Shown: positions 9,124-17,325 of the stretch, one piece after another
Layout of the letters: every line of letters begins with the position of its first letter
Numbering within the stretch: position 1 is the first letter of the stretch
Notes under the pieces: generated by a model
Told to the model about the DNA's origin: nothing
What the model saw: the letters and a program-made list of their open reading frames with translations, nothing else
Database searches by the model: none
Program-made: the position numbers and the translations under genes
Source: Marivita sp.
GTDB taxonomy: Bacteria; Pseudomonadota; Alphaproteobacteria; Rhodobacterales; Rhodobacteraceae
Direction: 5' to 3'
Assembly: GCF_020055635.1 (NCBI RefSeq)
Contig: NZ_JAIPUT010000013.1
Coordinates: 26,309 to 90,308 of the forward strand
Length of the DNA: 64,000 nucleotides

Positions 9124-10092
9124 TCAGACCTTGATGTTCACAAGCGCGCGCATGACGAAGAGGTTGGCGACCAGGAAGGTGCCCACGATCAAAGCTGCGG
9201 GGATGAAATAGGCGTGCTCCATCGCTTCGTCATAGTAGTTGGGATCGATCAGCTGGATGCCGATCAGGGCCAAGACAGGAAAGCCAGAGAGGAACTTGCC
9301 CGACCACTTCGCCTCGGCGGTGATCGCCTTGACGCGGCGGAACAGGCGGAAGCGGGCACGGATCACTTTTGCCAGACCATCTAGGATTTCGGCCAGGTTG
9401 CCGCCTGATTGCTGCTGGATCGTCACCGCGACCGCAAGAAAGCGAAGATCCTGCATGTCCAGCCGCTCGGCCAGATCCTTGAGCGCCTCGCCGACATCGC
9501 GGCCATAGGCGGATTCATCCGCGATGATGCCGAATTCGGTGGCAAGCGGATCCGCAACTTCGTTGGCGACAATCGAGATCGCCGAAGAGAACGGATGGCC
9601 GACCCGCAGGCTGCGCACCATCAGTTCGATGGCGTCGGGCAATTGCTCCTCGAACATCGCCATGCGTTTGTTGGCCTTCATGTTGATCCAGGTGAAGACC
9701 CCGCCGACGCCGATCACCACCGACACGAGGGCACGGACCGGCACGCTGGTCGCGGTGCCGATGGTCAGGCCCACAAAGGCCAGCGCGGTCACCGCCACCA
9801 TCAGCATGATCAACTGTCTGGGCGTAAAGGCGATGGCCGCCTTTTGCGCTTTTTCCGACAGGATCGCATAGATTGGAATGTTACGCGCCTTGAGGTGCTG
9901 TTGCATCTCCTTGCGCAGCTTTTCCATCACCTCTTCGCGGTTGCCGGACTTGTCCAGCATCTCGAGGCGGCGATTCACCCGGCTGTTGAGGCTGATCGAG
10001 CGCCCGAAGACGGTCAGGTATATCCCCTCGACGAGGACGAGAACCCCGACGAAGATCAACGCGTAGATGATCGGTTCTGCACTGATGGACAT
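9124..10092 (-). CDS. tadB: Tad pilus inner-membrane platform protein TadB
   Basis: 322 residues. There is a membrane helix at the extreme N-terminus and a second pair around residue 95-130, then a GspF-type domain with DAIELMVRSLRVGHPFSSAI and QQQSGGNLAEILDGLAKVIR, and C-terminal helices. With TadC it makes the platform that couples ATP hydrolysis by CpaF to Flp polymerisation. It begins 5 bases after the cpaF stop, consistent with coupled translation. Confidence 0.94.
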   Translation of the reverse strand: MSISAEPIIYALIFVGVLVLVEGIYLTVFGRSISLNSRVNRRLEMLDKSGNREEVMEKLRKEMQQHLKARNIPIYAILSEKAQKAAIAFTPRQLIMLMVAVTALAFVGLTIGTATSVPVRALVSVVIGVGGVFTWINMKANKRMAMFEEQLPDAIELMVRSLRVGHPFSSAISIVANEVADPLATEFGIIADESAYGRDVGEALKDLAERLDMQDLRFLAVAVTIQQQSGGNLAEILDGLAKVIRARFRLFRRVKAITAEAKWSGKFLSGFPVLALIGIQLIDPNYYDEAMEHAYFIPAALIVGTFLVANLFVMRALVNIKV

Positions 10093-10097
10093 CGGGG

Positions 10098-11549
10098 TTA
10101 CTCCGCTGCGATGGGTTCATAGATGCTGGGAGGCAGGTCGTAGCCCCAGAGGCGGAATCGCTCGGTAAAGTTCGAACGCACCCCGGTTCCGGTGAAATGG
10201 CCGATAATCTTGTTCTCGGGCGTCAGGCCGACACGCTGATAGCGGAAGATTTCCTGCATCGAGATCACCTCGCCCTCCATTCCCGTCACTTCGGTGATCG
10301 AGGTCATCCGGCGCGAACCGTCCTGCAGGCGTGAGGCCTGCACGATCAGATGCACCGCCGATGCAATCTGCGAACGCACCGCCTTGAGCGGCATCTCGAT
10401 CCCGGCCATGGCGACCATGTTCTCAAGACGGCTGATGGCGTCGCGGGCGTTGTTGGCGTGGATCGTAGTCATCGACCCGTCATGGCCGGTGTTCATGGCC
10501 TGGAGCATGTCGATCACCTCCTCGCCGCGCGTCTCGCCGACGATGATGCGGTCGGGGCGCATCCGCAGCGCGTTCTTGAGACAGTCGCGCGGGCTGACTT
10601 CGCCCTTGCCTTCCACGTTGGGGGGACGGCTTTCCATCCGGCCCACATGGATCTGCTGGAGCTGAAGTTCGGCGGTATCCTCGATGGTGAGGATGCGTTC
10701 GGCATTGTCGATGAAGGACGAGAGGGCATTGAGCGTCGTCGTCTTACCCGAGCCGGTACCGCCCGACACGATGATATTGAGCCGCGTCGCCACCGCCGCC
10801 TGAAGATAGGCGGCCATTTCTTCGGAAAAGGCGCCGAACCTGACCAGATCGTCAATGCCCAGCTTGTCCTTCTTGAATTTACGGATCGACACGAGGCTGC
10901 CATCCACCGCGACGGGGGGCACCATGGCGTTGAAACGCGAACCGTCTGCAAGGCGGGCGTCAACATAGGGGTTGGATTCATCAACGCGCCGGCCCACGGC
11001 CGACACGATCTTGTCGATGATCCGCAACAGATGCTTTTCATCCTTGAAGGTGACATCGCTCAGTTGCAGCTTGCCGTCGCGTTCGACGAAGATCTGTTGC
11101 GGGCCGTTCACGAGGATGTCGTTGACGGTGTCGTCCTGAAGCAGCGTTTCCAGCGGGCCGAGGCCGCGGACCTCGTCATAAAGCTCCTGGGTCAGCGTGT
11201 TGCGGTCTTCCCGGTTCAGAACGATGCTGCGCTCTTCAAGGAATTCGCCCGCGATCGAACTGATCTCGGCGCGCAGATCGGCCTCGGTCGCGCTTTCCAG
11301 CGCGCCAAGGTTCAGGTTGTCCAGAAGTGCACGGTGCAGATCGAGTTTGATCTCGGACAGGCGCTCCTTGCGCTTGCGCTCCTTGTCGGCTGGCTGGGGC
11401 ACGGCGGCAGGCTTCTGCGGGGCCCGGCGCAGGCTGGCCTTGGGTGTGGGCTCGACAGGTGCCGTTTTCGTGTGCTCGGTCTCGGCGCTGACAGGTGCAA
11501 GCGCCGGCTTGGCGTTGCCGGGGGCTGATTTCTTGTATCTCGAGAACAT
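10098..11549 (-). CDS. cpaF: Tad pilus assembly ATPase CpaF (TadA)
   Basis: 483 residues, a type II/IV secretion hexameric ATPase. About 65 N-terminal residues are disordered and rich in Ala, Pro and Lys. The N-terminal domain has [14 protein letters not shown] and VNDILVNGP, and the motor domain has Walker A GGTGSGKT at 263-270, an Asp-box-like segment, [16 protein letters not shown] around Walker B, and a His-box [14 protein letters not shown]. The protein powers Flp pilus extension from the cytoplasm. It follows cpaE by 19 bases. Confidence 0.96.
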   Translation of the reverse strand: MFSRYKKSAPGNAKPALAPVSAETEHTKTAPVEPTPKASLRRAPQKPAAVPQPADKERKRKERLSEIKLDLHRALLDNLNLGALESATEADLRAEISSIAGEFLEERSIVLNREDRNTLTQELYDEVRGLGPLETLLQDDTVNDILVNGPQQIFVERDGKLQLSDVTFKDEKHLLRIIDKIVSAVGRRVDESNPYVDARLADGSRFNAMVPPVAVDGSLVSIRKFKKDKLGIDDLVRFGAFSEEMAAYLQAAVATRLNIIVSGGTGSGKTTTLNALSSFIDNAERILTIEDTAELQLQQIHVGRMESRPPNVEGKGEVSPRDCLKNALRMRPDRIIVGETRGEEVIDMLQAMNTGHDGSMTTIHANNARDAISRLENMVAMAGIEMPLKAVRSQIASAVHLIVQASRLQDGSRRMTSITEVTGMEGEVISMQEIFRYQRVGLTPENKIIGHFTGTGVRSNFTERFRLWGYDLPPSIYEPIAAE

Positions 11550-11568
11550 TGGTGTCTACCTTCCTGCC

Positions 11569-12801
11569 TTAAGCGGCCTCGGCTTCGCTTTTGCCGAGTT
11601 CATGCAGCGACATGGCGAGTTTGGCGATTTCCTTGCGCAGCGGGTTCTTGCCCGCTGCCGTTGCCAGCGGTGTGCCGTGATCTCCGGCCTGAGTGACCGC
11701 GCGACCGCCATCGGGCAGCTGGACCTCGATCGAGATCTCGAGGCTTTCGGCCAGCCTCTTGACCCGGCTCTTGCCGTTCAGATCGGTGAATTTCGGGGCG
11801 CGGTTCAGACAGAAGCGCAGCTTCTCGGTCGGCAACTCCTCGGATCGAAGCGCCCGCTTGAAGCGCAGCGCGTTCTGCGCCGAGCGCATATCCAGTTCTA
11901 GTGTGGTAAAATAAATCTGCGCATTGGTGAGGACCGTCTCGGTCCATTGCACCAGCGTCGTGGGCATGTCCACCACGACATAATCAAATCGCGCGCGCGC
12001 ATAGTCCAGAATGCGCTGCACGTCCTGCGGCCCGATCATGTCCAATGGCAGGATGTCGGGCGGCGCGGTCAGAACCCAGAGCTTTTCCTCGTATTCGGTC
12101 AGGGCCTGATGAAACACGTCCTCGTCCATCGAGTCCGTATCGGACCACATCTCGAAAACGGCCTCGCGGCGGGGCAGGTCGAGATAGGTGCTGACTGCGC
12201 CGCTCTGAAGCCCGAAATCCAGGATACAGACGCGCGTCGGCGCCTTCTTGTCGACCACCGCCAGTTCCCAGGCCAGGTTCACCGCGACGGTTGTCGCTCC
12301 GGTGCCCCCAGCCAGGCCCTGCACGGCCAGCAAGACGCCATCGCCTTGCGAATCACCGCCCGGAAATGCGGCCGCTGCCGGGCGTTCGGGCTTGGTGCGC
12401 AGCCGCTCGATGGCGGCCTCGAGTTCGCCTTCGGGCAGAGGGTAGGGCACGAATTCATCCGCGCCCCGGCGCAGCAGTTGATGCAATGCCGCGGGGCTGA
12501 CATCCTCGGCGATCAGGATGACCTTGATACCCTTGGAATCGGCCAGCGAGATGATCTCGCCGAGCATGACAAGATCATCCTCGTCGGACTCGTCGATAGC
12601 GATGGCGACGAATTCCAGGTGCTCCGCCTCGGGCTGACTGAAGAAGGCCAGCGCCTCGGAAAAGCCAAGATCACCCCAGTTTTCACCAAGGGCGCTTTCC
12701 ATGTCTTCGATCAGAAGATCGAAGTTCTGCACGTCGCGGCTGATCGTACAGGCCGTGATCGGGCTGGGTTCTGGCTTTGTCGTCGCACTACTCGTCATCA
12801 T
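11569..12801 (-). CDS. cpaE: Tad pilus localisation protein CpaE (TadZ)
   Basis: 410 residues from the ATG at 12801 (a second ATG follows at once). The open frame extends 41 codons further upstream into the terminator region, but that part is unlike the family. The N-terminal third is receiver-like and lacks a clear phospho-acceptor context. The C-terminal part is a ParA/MinD-type ATPase with the degenerate loop GLAGGTGATT (no Walker A Lys in the usual place, as is common in CpaE) and VVVDMPTT. CpaE/TadZ proteins place the pilus machine at a pole. It begins a second transcription block of the tad locus, just after a strong terminator. Confidence 0.9.
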   Translation of the reverse strand: MMTSSATTKPEPSPITACTISRDVQNFDLLIEDMESALGENWGDLGFSEALAFFSQPEAEHLEFVAIAIDESDEDDLVMLGEIISLADSKGIKVILIAEDVSPAALHQLLRRGADEFVPYPLPEGELEAAIERLRTKPERPAAAAFPGGDSQGDGVLLAVQGLAGGTGATTVAVNLAWELAVVDKKAPTRVCILDFGLQSGAVSTYLDLPRREAVFEMWSDTDSMDEDVFHQALTEYEEKLWVLTAPPDILPLDMIGPQDVQRILDYARARFDYVVVDMPTTLVQWTETVLTNAQIYFTTLELDMRSAQNALRFKRALRSEELPTEKLRFCLNRAPKFTDLNGKSRVKRLAESLEISIEVQLPDGGRAVTQAGDHGTPLATAAGKNPLRKEIAKLAMSLHELGKSEAEAA

Positions 12802-12980
12802 GTTATGATCCCATATTGCAATCGCCACGAAGGTTGCTCCGGGTTCGCCCGGAATCTTTTGACGGCTACGCAGTTCGCGCACCCAACCGGAAGGGCACGG
12901 CACACGACTGCCACCCGGCGACATTCCTTGAAAATCTGGGCAACATTTGGGCTAAAAAAACGTAATTGTGCGGTAAGAAA

Positions 12981-13014
12981 CGACAAAAAGAAAACCCGCC
13001 AGTGTGGCGGGTTT
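12981..13014 (-). terminator. Rho-independent terminator upstream of cpaE
   Basis: On the minus strand, a 9-bp perfect stem AAACCCGCC / GGCGGGTTT with a 5-base loop (arms at 13006-13014 and 12992-13000) is followed by a U-rich tract (TCTTTTTGTC read on that strand). It ends the pilin-cpaB-cpaC-lipoprotein block, so cpaE and the genes after it need read-through or their own promoter in 12802-12980. Confidence 0.85.
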
Positions 13015-13062
13015 GAGTTGGTCCGGCACGCCGGACAGGGAGATTTCGTTACGCCTTGTGGG

Positions 13063-13713
13063 TCATTCCACCAGGTTTTCGCCGCCCACCATCGACAAGG
13101 TCGACGTGGGCGCCGCACTTCTGACGTAGTCGCGATAGATCACCTGGGCATAGCGGCCATCCATGACCGCCGGGTGTGATTTCACGAAGCCCGAAACTTC
13201 GGTGACGGTGCGGCGATTGCGACGTTCACGCCCCTGGGTGACGATCAGGGGCTGGGTTTCTCCGTAGGAGGCGACCGCTTCCAGCCGCGAACGGCTGATC
13301 CCCTGGCTGACCAGGTAATTGACGGCCGCGTGGGCGCGGCGCAGCCCGAGCTGCTTGTTGTATCCTGGTGATCCGACCTTGTCGGTGTGCCCGTAGACGC
13401 GGAACCGCACCTCCGGGAACTGGCGGATCCAGGCGGCTTGTTCATTCAGCGTATCGCGTGCGCCCGCATCGAGAGTGGCGGAATTGAACGCGAAATTGAC
13501 CGTGCTTGCCACTTCTTGCGAGAACCGGTTGGCGAGATCGTAAACATATCCCTTTTCGCCGGTCATCACGAGGTGGTTGTTCATGTTGGCATTTCCGAAG
13601 CCGCCGCTGTCGACCATGGCGCCCGCCTCGGAGAAATACGAGCGATAGGTGCCGCCATCCGTGGTGCAAGCCGCGATCGCGACAAGGCTTGCAGTTGCGA
13701 GAAGATGTTTCAT
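13063..13713 (-). CDS. OmpA-domain lipoprotein in the cpaD position of the tad cluster
   Basis: 216 residues. The N-terminus is a lipoprotein signal ending IAACTTDG (Cys16). The C-terminal half is an OmpA peptidoglycan-binding domain: ATLDAGARDTLNEQAAW, then YGHTDKVGSPGYNKQLGLRRAHAAVNYL-type residues with the TD and LxxxRA features, and REGRNRRTVTEV-like residues near the end (RERRNRRTVTEV). About 30 extra residues follow the domain. It sits between cpaC and cpaE, where other tad loci carry cpaD, and could anchor the secretin to peptidoglycan. No CpaD homologue is seen in the window. Confidence 0.88.
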   Translation of the reverse strand: MKHLLATASLVAIAACTTDGGTYRSYFSEAGAMVDSGGFGNANMNNHLVMTGEKGYVYDLANRFSQEVASTVNFAFNSATLDAGARDTLNEQAAWIRQFPEVRFRVYGHTDKVGSPGYNKQLGLRRAHAAVNYLVSQGISRSRLEAVASYGETQPLIVTQGRERRNRRTVTEVSGFVKSHPAVMDGRYAQVIYRDYVRSAAPTSTLSMVGGENLVE

Positions 13714-13729
13714 GAGCCCTGCCTTTCGA

Positions 13730-15133
13730 TCAATCCATCACGTAGCCGTAAGAGCCGGTGAAGTCCTGTCGCGCGACTTCGCCAACGGTTCCACCCGCCT
13801 GGTTGTCCTTCAACACGCGTCCGTTGAGGAACAGGTCGGCCTCGGATGGGAGTCTGATCCGGTCGGTCGGCAGGGCCAGCGCCTCGCCACGCGTCGGGGT
13901 CACGAGATGTGCGCTGACGATGATGACCAGTTCGGTCTGCGCGCGCTGGTAATCCGCGCTGCGGAACAGGGCGCCAAGAACCGGGATGTCTCCCAGCCAG
14001 GGCACCTGTCCATTGGTGTCGCGGAAATCGTCCTGCAACAGCCCGGCGATCGCAAAGCTCTCGCCATCGCGCAGCGACACCGTGGTCGAGGTGTCGCGAC
14101 GACGGAAGGCATCGACGGTGAATGAACCCGTAGTGATCCCGTTGGTCGGATCGATCGAAGAGACGGCCGCACCCAGTTCAAGGTTGATGACACCGTCATC
14201 CACGACGCGCGGGACGAAATTCAGCTCGACGCCGAAGGGCTTGAACTCGATCGAGGTGGTATCGTTGTCCTGAGCGACGGGAATGGGATATTCACCGCCC
14301 GCAAGGAATTTCGCTTCCTGGCCCGAAAGGGCGGTCAGATTGGGTTCGGCCAGTGTGCGCACGACGCCCTTCTGTTCAAGCGCCTGCATCAGGATGCCGA
14401 TTTCCACCGAGCCCACATCGAAGCCGAAGAACGCCGCACCGGCGTCGTTGCCGGCCGAAACGCCCGGGGCGGTGGTTCCGAAGGACGAAAGATTGCTTCC
14501 GGCAAGCGCCGCGCCCCGGCCGGTCGCGCCAAGCGCGTCGACCGCCAGAGAAGTGGAGAGCTGTTTGGACACGCTGCGCTGCATTTCGGCAAAGCGCACC
14601 TTGAGCATGACCTGCTGATTGCCCGACACCACCATCAGGTTCGAGACCCGCTCGGGCGCATAGCGTTCGGCCAGCGCCAATGCGCGCTCCATGCGTGCTG
14701 TGCTTGAAACGCTGCCCGACAGCACGATGCCGTCATTGGCCGTGCGCACCTCGATCCGCTCGTTGGGCAGGATCTGCTGGATACGTTCCTTGAATTCGGA
14801 CACATCGGTCGAGACATGGACCTCGACATTCGTGATCAGCTTGCCGGTCTCGTCCAGAAGGGTCAGGGTCGTGCGACCCGGCGCCTTGCCGAGAATGTAG
14901 ATCGTGCGATCCGACAGAGTCGAGAAATCCGCGATCGAAGGATTGGCAATGCTGAGTTCGGCGAAGGGCACGTCGCTTTCGACGACGACGGCACGGTTCA
15001 TCGTGACGACGAGATCACGGTTCGCGCCCTTGCGCACCACTTGTAGGTTTTCTGCGTGCAACTCACTGACAAAATTACTGAAAACAATCGCCAGCCCGAG
15101 AAGGGCGGCTTTGAAGAAGCCTGCGTTTATCAT
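13730..15133 (-). CDS. cpaC: Tad pilus outer-membrane secretin CpaC (RcpA)
   Basis: 467 residues from the ATG at 15133; an in-frame GTG 21 bases upstream is less likely because AGGCAGG lies just before this ATG. A signal peptide (about 1-30) precedes an N-terminal pilus-type domain (RDLVVTMNRAVVVESDVPFAEL), a BON-like segment (RIEVRTANDGIVLSGSV) and the secretin domain (QQVMLKVRFAEMQRSVSKQL; LAEPNLTALSGQEAKFLAGGEYPIP; PWLGDIPVLGALFRSADYQ). It forms the channel through which the Flp fibre leaves. The OmpA lipoprotein follows 16 bases later. Confidence 0.95.
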   Translation of the reverse strand: MINAGFFKAALLGLAIVFSNFVSELHAENLQVVRKGANRDLVVTMNRAVVVESDVPFAELSIANPSIADFSTLSDRTIYILGKAPGRTTLTLLDETGKLITNVEVHVSTDVSEFKERIQQILPNERIEVRTANDGIVLSGSVSSTARMERALALAERYAPERVSNLMVVSGNQQVMLKVRFAEMQRSVSKQLSTSLAVDALGATGRGAALAGSNLSSFGTTAPGVSAGNDAGAAFFGFDVGSVEIGILMQALEQKGVVRTLAEPNLTALSGQEAKFLAGGEYPIPVAQDNDTTSIEFKPFGVELNFVPRVVDDGVINLELGAAVSSIDPTNGITTGSFTVDAFRRRDTSTTVSLRDGESFAIAGLLQDDFRDTNGQVPWLGDIPVLGALFRSADYQRAQTELVIIVSAHLVTPTRGEALALPTDRIRLPSEADLFLNGRVLKDNQAGGTVGEVARQDFTGSYGYVMD

Positions 15134-15283
15134 GTGACCTGCCTTTCCGATCACGCCTCAATCCAACGGGTCTTGCTGCCCGCATTTGACGCCACTCTGC
15201 GTCAGTTCGCGAAATTTTTCAAGAATCAACGCATTTCTGCCGAGATTTGTCTGGATTGTGACCCAAATGCTGCCGACCCATGC

Positions 15284-15311
15284 GAAAAGGGCGCCCGCAA
15301 AGCAGGCGCCC
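15284..15311 (-). terminator. Hairpin between cpaB and cpaC
   Basis: An 8-bp stem AGGGCGCC / GGCGCCCT (15304-15311 and 15287-15294 on the minus strand) with a 9-base loop is followed by TTTTCGC. It lies 26 bases after the cpaB stop and about 150 bases before cpaC. The short U tract suggests a leaky terminator or an mRNA 3'-end stabiliser rather than a full stop. Confidence 0.6.
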
Positions 15312-15336
15312 TCCAGGGTAGCAGGCGCGTTGCCCC

Positions 15337-16206
15337 TCAGTTCGTGCATGGAATCTGGCTCACGATCACTTCCGAGCCGCGGCGCGTCCGGATGGTGCAG
15401 ACCTCTGCGCGCTCGGGTTCCGGCGCCTCTTCGACCTCGGACAGGCCAAGCAGGCGGCGCTGGTCGACTTCGATCACCTCTGCCACGGTCTCGTCCCTGA
15501 CTCCGACCAGCGACAATGCCAGTCGCCCGGTTGCCTGAGCTTGCGCAAGGGCTGCGACATCCTGCGGCTTGGCGGACACCGTCACGGTGCGCGCGATGAT
15601 CGCTTTCGTGGTGTTTTCATCCGACATCTGGTCAACCGCGATCAGGCGCACGCCGGTCTGGATAAGCTTTGTGACCTCACCGAACGAGTCACCCTCGGTG
15701 CGCACGCCATTGCCGCGCACACGCCCGGTCCAGTAGACATCGACATGGTCGCCCGGACGCAGGAAACCCGACACGCCGCTGGCAACATCGACCTTGATGG
15801 CGAAAGCCCGCATCCCCGGCCCGAGCTGGTCCGAAATGCCCGCATCCGCGCCCGGCTTCGTGACCTTGGCCTCCAGGATCGCCTCGTTCTTTTCCATGGC
15901 ACGCCGCACCGCGCGCAACTCGTCCTTGCCGTTGGGGAAAAGCGCCTCGGCGGTGGTAAACGCGCCTTCTGGCAGTGCGTTCTTCGGGAATTTCACCATC
16001 CGCACCGCGTCAAGCGGGATTCTGTCGCCATATTTCAAGGGCTTGTTGGCAACAGCCACCTCTATGGTTTCGATCTGCGGCGCGCGCTGTGAGCGTTCAA
16101 GCGCCAGCTGTGTCTGATAGCTCTGAATGTAACTCTTGGCCATGTAGACAGCAAAGCCCGCAAGGCCGAGACCCAGGATGAGTACCAGTCCAAATACCAG
16201 TCGCAT
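15337..16206 (-). CDS. cpaB: Flp pilus assembly protein CpaB (RcpC)
   Basis: 289 residues from the ATG at 16206, which follows AAGGACG; upstream codons in the same frame are not family-like. The N-terminus has one membrane anchor (LVFGLVLILGLGLAGFAVYM). A SAF domain follows (about 45-110), recognisable from VAVANKPLKYGDRIPLDAVRMVKFPKN, and then the RcpC region with GMRAFAIKVDVASGVSGFLRPGDHVDVYW. The protein works in the periplasm with the CpaC secretin. The flp2 gene lies 224 bases upstream. Confidence 0.94.
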   Translation of the reverse strand: MRLVFGLVLILGLGLAGFAVYMAKSYIQSYQTQLALERSQRAPQIETIEVAVANKPLKYGDRIPLDAVRMVKFPKNALPEGAFTTAEALFPNGKDELRAVRRAMEKNEAILEAKVTKPGADAGISDQLGPGMRAFAIKVDVASGVSGFLRPGDHVDVYWTGRVRGNGVRTEGDSFGEVTKLIQTGVRLIAVDQMSDENTTKAIIARTVTVSAKPQDVAALAQAQATGRLALSLVGVRDETVAEVIEVDQRRLLGLSEVEEAPEPERAEVCTIRTRRGSEVIVSQIPCTN

Positions 16207-16430
16207 TGCCCGTCCTTTCTGTTTCTCTCGCCGCTCAGGGCGCAAGGCACCCGTCGGCAAGGCTGAATTGAGCAGTTTATTGTGGCGAAATCAGGGAAAG
16301 GCGGTGATTGTTTCGGGATCACTCGCGATTGCCCGGACCTGTTCGGTTCATGACGCCGCGCATCAAAAAAGGCCGACGCGCGCTGGCATCAGCCGATCTT
16401 GTCATTCGCGCAATCCGCCCGGATATCCGG

Positions 16431-16625
16431 TCACTCCAGATCCAGTTGGTTGACTTCCGCATTCGCCATGGAATCAGCAAGCTTCGAACCCAAGGCGTTG
16501 CTGCCGTTCAGAAGCACGGCGACCACCCCGATCCCAAGGCCAACGACGGTGGCCGTCAGCACCACCCAATCGACGGTCACGGCACCCTCGGTGTCCAAGG
16601 CGAATTTCTTGAAGAACTTGGTCAT
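16431..16625 (-). CDS. flp: Flp-family type IVb pilin, second copy
   Basis: 64 residues. A short charged leader (MTKFFKKFALDTEGAVTVDW) holds the Flp processing region with the conserved Glu/Gly-Ala-Val motif, followed by one hydrophobic helix (VVLTATVVGLGIGVVAVLL) and a short polar tail. The prepilin peptidase CpaA cleaves such leaders after the Gly or Ala region. It differs from the first copy mainly after the hydrophobic helix. It sits 28 bases beyond a long terminator hairpin downstream of the first pilin, so it is probably made at a lower level. Confidence 0.9.
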   Translation of the reverse strand: MTKFFKKFALDTEGAVTVDWVVLTATVVGLGIGVVAVLLNGSNALGSKLADSMANAEVNQLDLE

Positions 16626-16700
16626 GGCACGTTCCTTTGGTCTTGGGTGCGCCGTTTGCGTGCCTAGTTCAGCCGCTCGACGGTTGATGGCCTCTCAAAG

Positions 16701-16735
16701 AAATCTGGCCGCAAAACGGTTTTGCGGCCAGATTT
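16701..16735 (-). terminator. Long perfect hairpin between the two pilin genes
   Basis: A 16-bp perfect stem (arms 16701-16716 and 16720-16735) with a 3-base loop lies 28 bases after the stop of the first pilin. The downstream arm ends in ATTT followed by CTTT on the minus strand. Such hairpins protect abundant pilin mRNA at its 3' end and reduce transcription into the genes beyond. Confidence 0.8.
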
Positions 16736-16762
16736 GTTTAACAAATGCCGGATGGCAAAAGA

Positions 16763-16966
16763 TTATTCTTGGCCCAGCGTGCCAAGGCTGATGACGCTGC
16801 CGCCGCTCAGTGCGGTCTCGACATTGCCTGCCAGGCTGTCAACGCCACCTTTCACGGTGGCAACGCCGGCAACGCCCAGGCCCACGACTGCTGCGGTCAG
16901 AACGACCCAGTCAACTGTCACGGCGCCGTCTTCTTCTTTGCAGAAGTTGTTGATGAATTTGATCAT
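16763..16966 (-). CDS. flp: Flp-family type IVb pilin, first copy
   Basis: 67 residues from the ATG at 16966, with GGAGGGACC just before it; five more codons are open upstream. The leader IKFINNFCKEEDGAVTVDW carries the Glu-Asp-Gly-Ala processing region, followed by the hydrophobic helix VVLTAAVVGLGVAGVATV and a Gly/Ser-rich tail. It is first in the tad cluster, next to the divergent promoter region, and is followed by a strong hairpin, which suggests that it is the major pilin. Confidence 0.92.
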   Translation of the reverse strand: MIKFINNFCKEEDGAVTVDWVVLTAAVVGLGVAGVATVKGGVDSLAGNVETALSGGSVISLGTLGQE

Positions 16967-17136
16967 GGTTGGTCCCTCCAAAGGATCAGTGTCTTACATG
17001 TTACAACCGCTTGAGCCTTCTCAAGGCCGCCTCTCTCTTGGCCCTGTTCCCTTGCGGTATGACCACATAAAGCCCTCCAATTCGGGCAGGAATTTGGCGC
17101 GATTAGAACGTTTTTGGTGAATGACGGGGTTTTTCC

Positions 17137-17151
17137 ATGGTTAAGTGTTAA
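17137..17151 (-). promoter_or_regulatory. Candidate CtrA site upstream of the pilin
   Basis: On the minus strand the sequence reads TTAACACTTAACCAT. The last eight bases (17137-17144) match the alphaproteobacterial CtrA half-site TTAACCAT, and a second TTAA lies upstream at 17148-17151, although the spacing is 3 rather than the 7 of the full CtrA box. It is about 170 bases before the pilin ATG. CtrA controls pilin genes in Caulobacter; control here is inferred. Confidence 0.4.
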
Positions 17152-17246
17152 GATGCTGGAATTTATGTATTTAATGTAATCGCAGTTTGATGAAAAATGC
17201 CGATTCCAGGTGAATTCGGGGTATGCTGGCCCCTCGGGCGTTTCTC

Positions 17247-17268
17247 TTTTCCAGACAATTCTGGAAAA
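17247..17268. promoter_or_regulatory. Perfect palindrome, candidate operator
   Basis: Arms TTTTCCAGA and TCTGGAAAA are separated by CAAT, giving a perfect 9-bp inverted repeat 57 bases upstream of the transglycosylase ATG. There is no U tract, and it lies upstream of genes on both strands, so an operator is more likely than a terminator. The cognate regulator is unknown. Confidence 0.45.
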
Positions 17269-17325
17269 ATTCGCGTTCTTTTGCGATACTCCTCTTCAAA
17301 AGAAGTGGCAGAGCAGAACAAGCCC

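Larger units (their letters stand above)
16967..17325. other. Divergent regulatory region between the first pilin and the lytic transglycosylase
   Basis: This 359-base gap contains no convincing gene. It is locally AT-rich around 17100-17200. It holds a small hairpin CTTGAG-CCTT-CTCAAG at 17010-17025 in the pilin leader, a CtrA-type half site at 17137-17144 and a perfect palindrome at 17247-17268, both listed separately. I could not place -35/-10 boxes with confidence for either gene. Confidence 0.7.
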
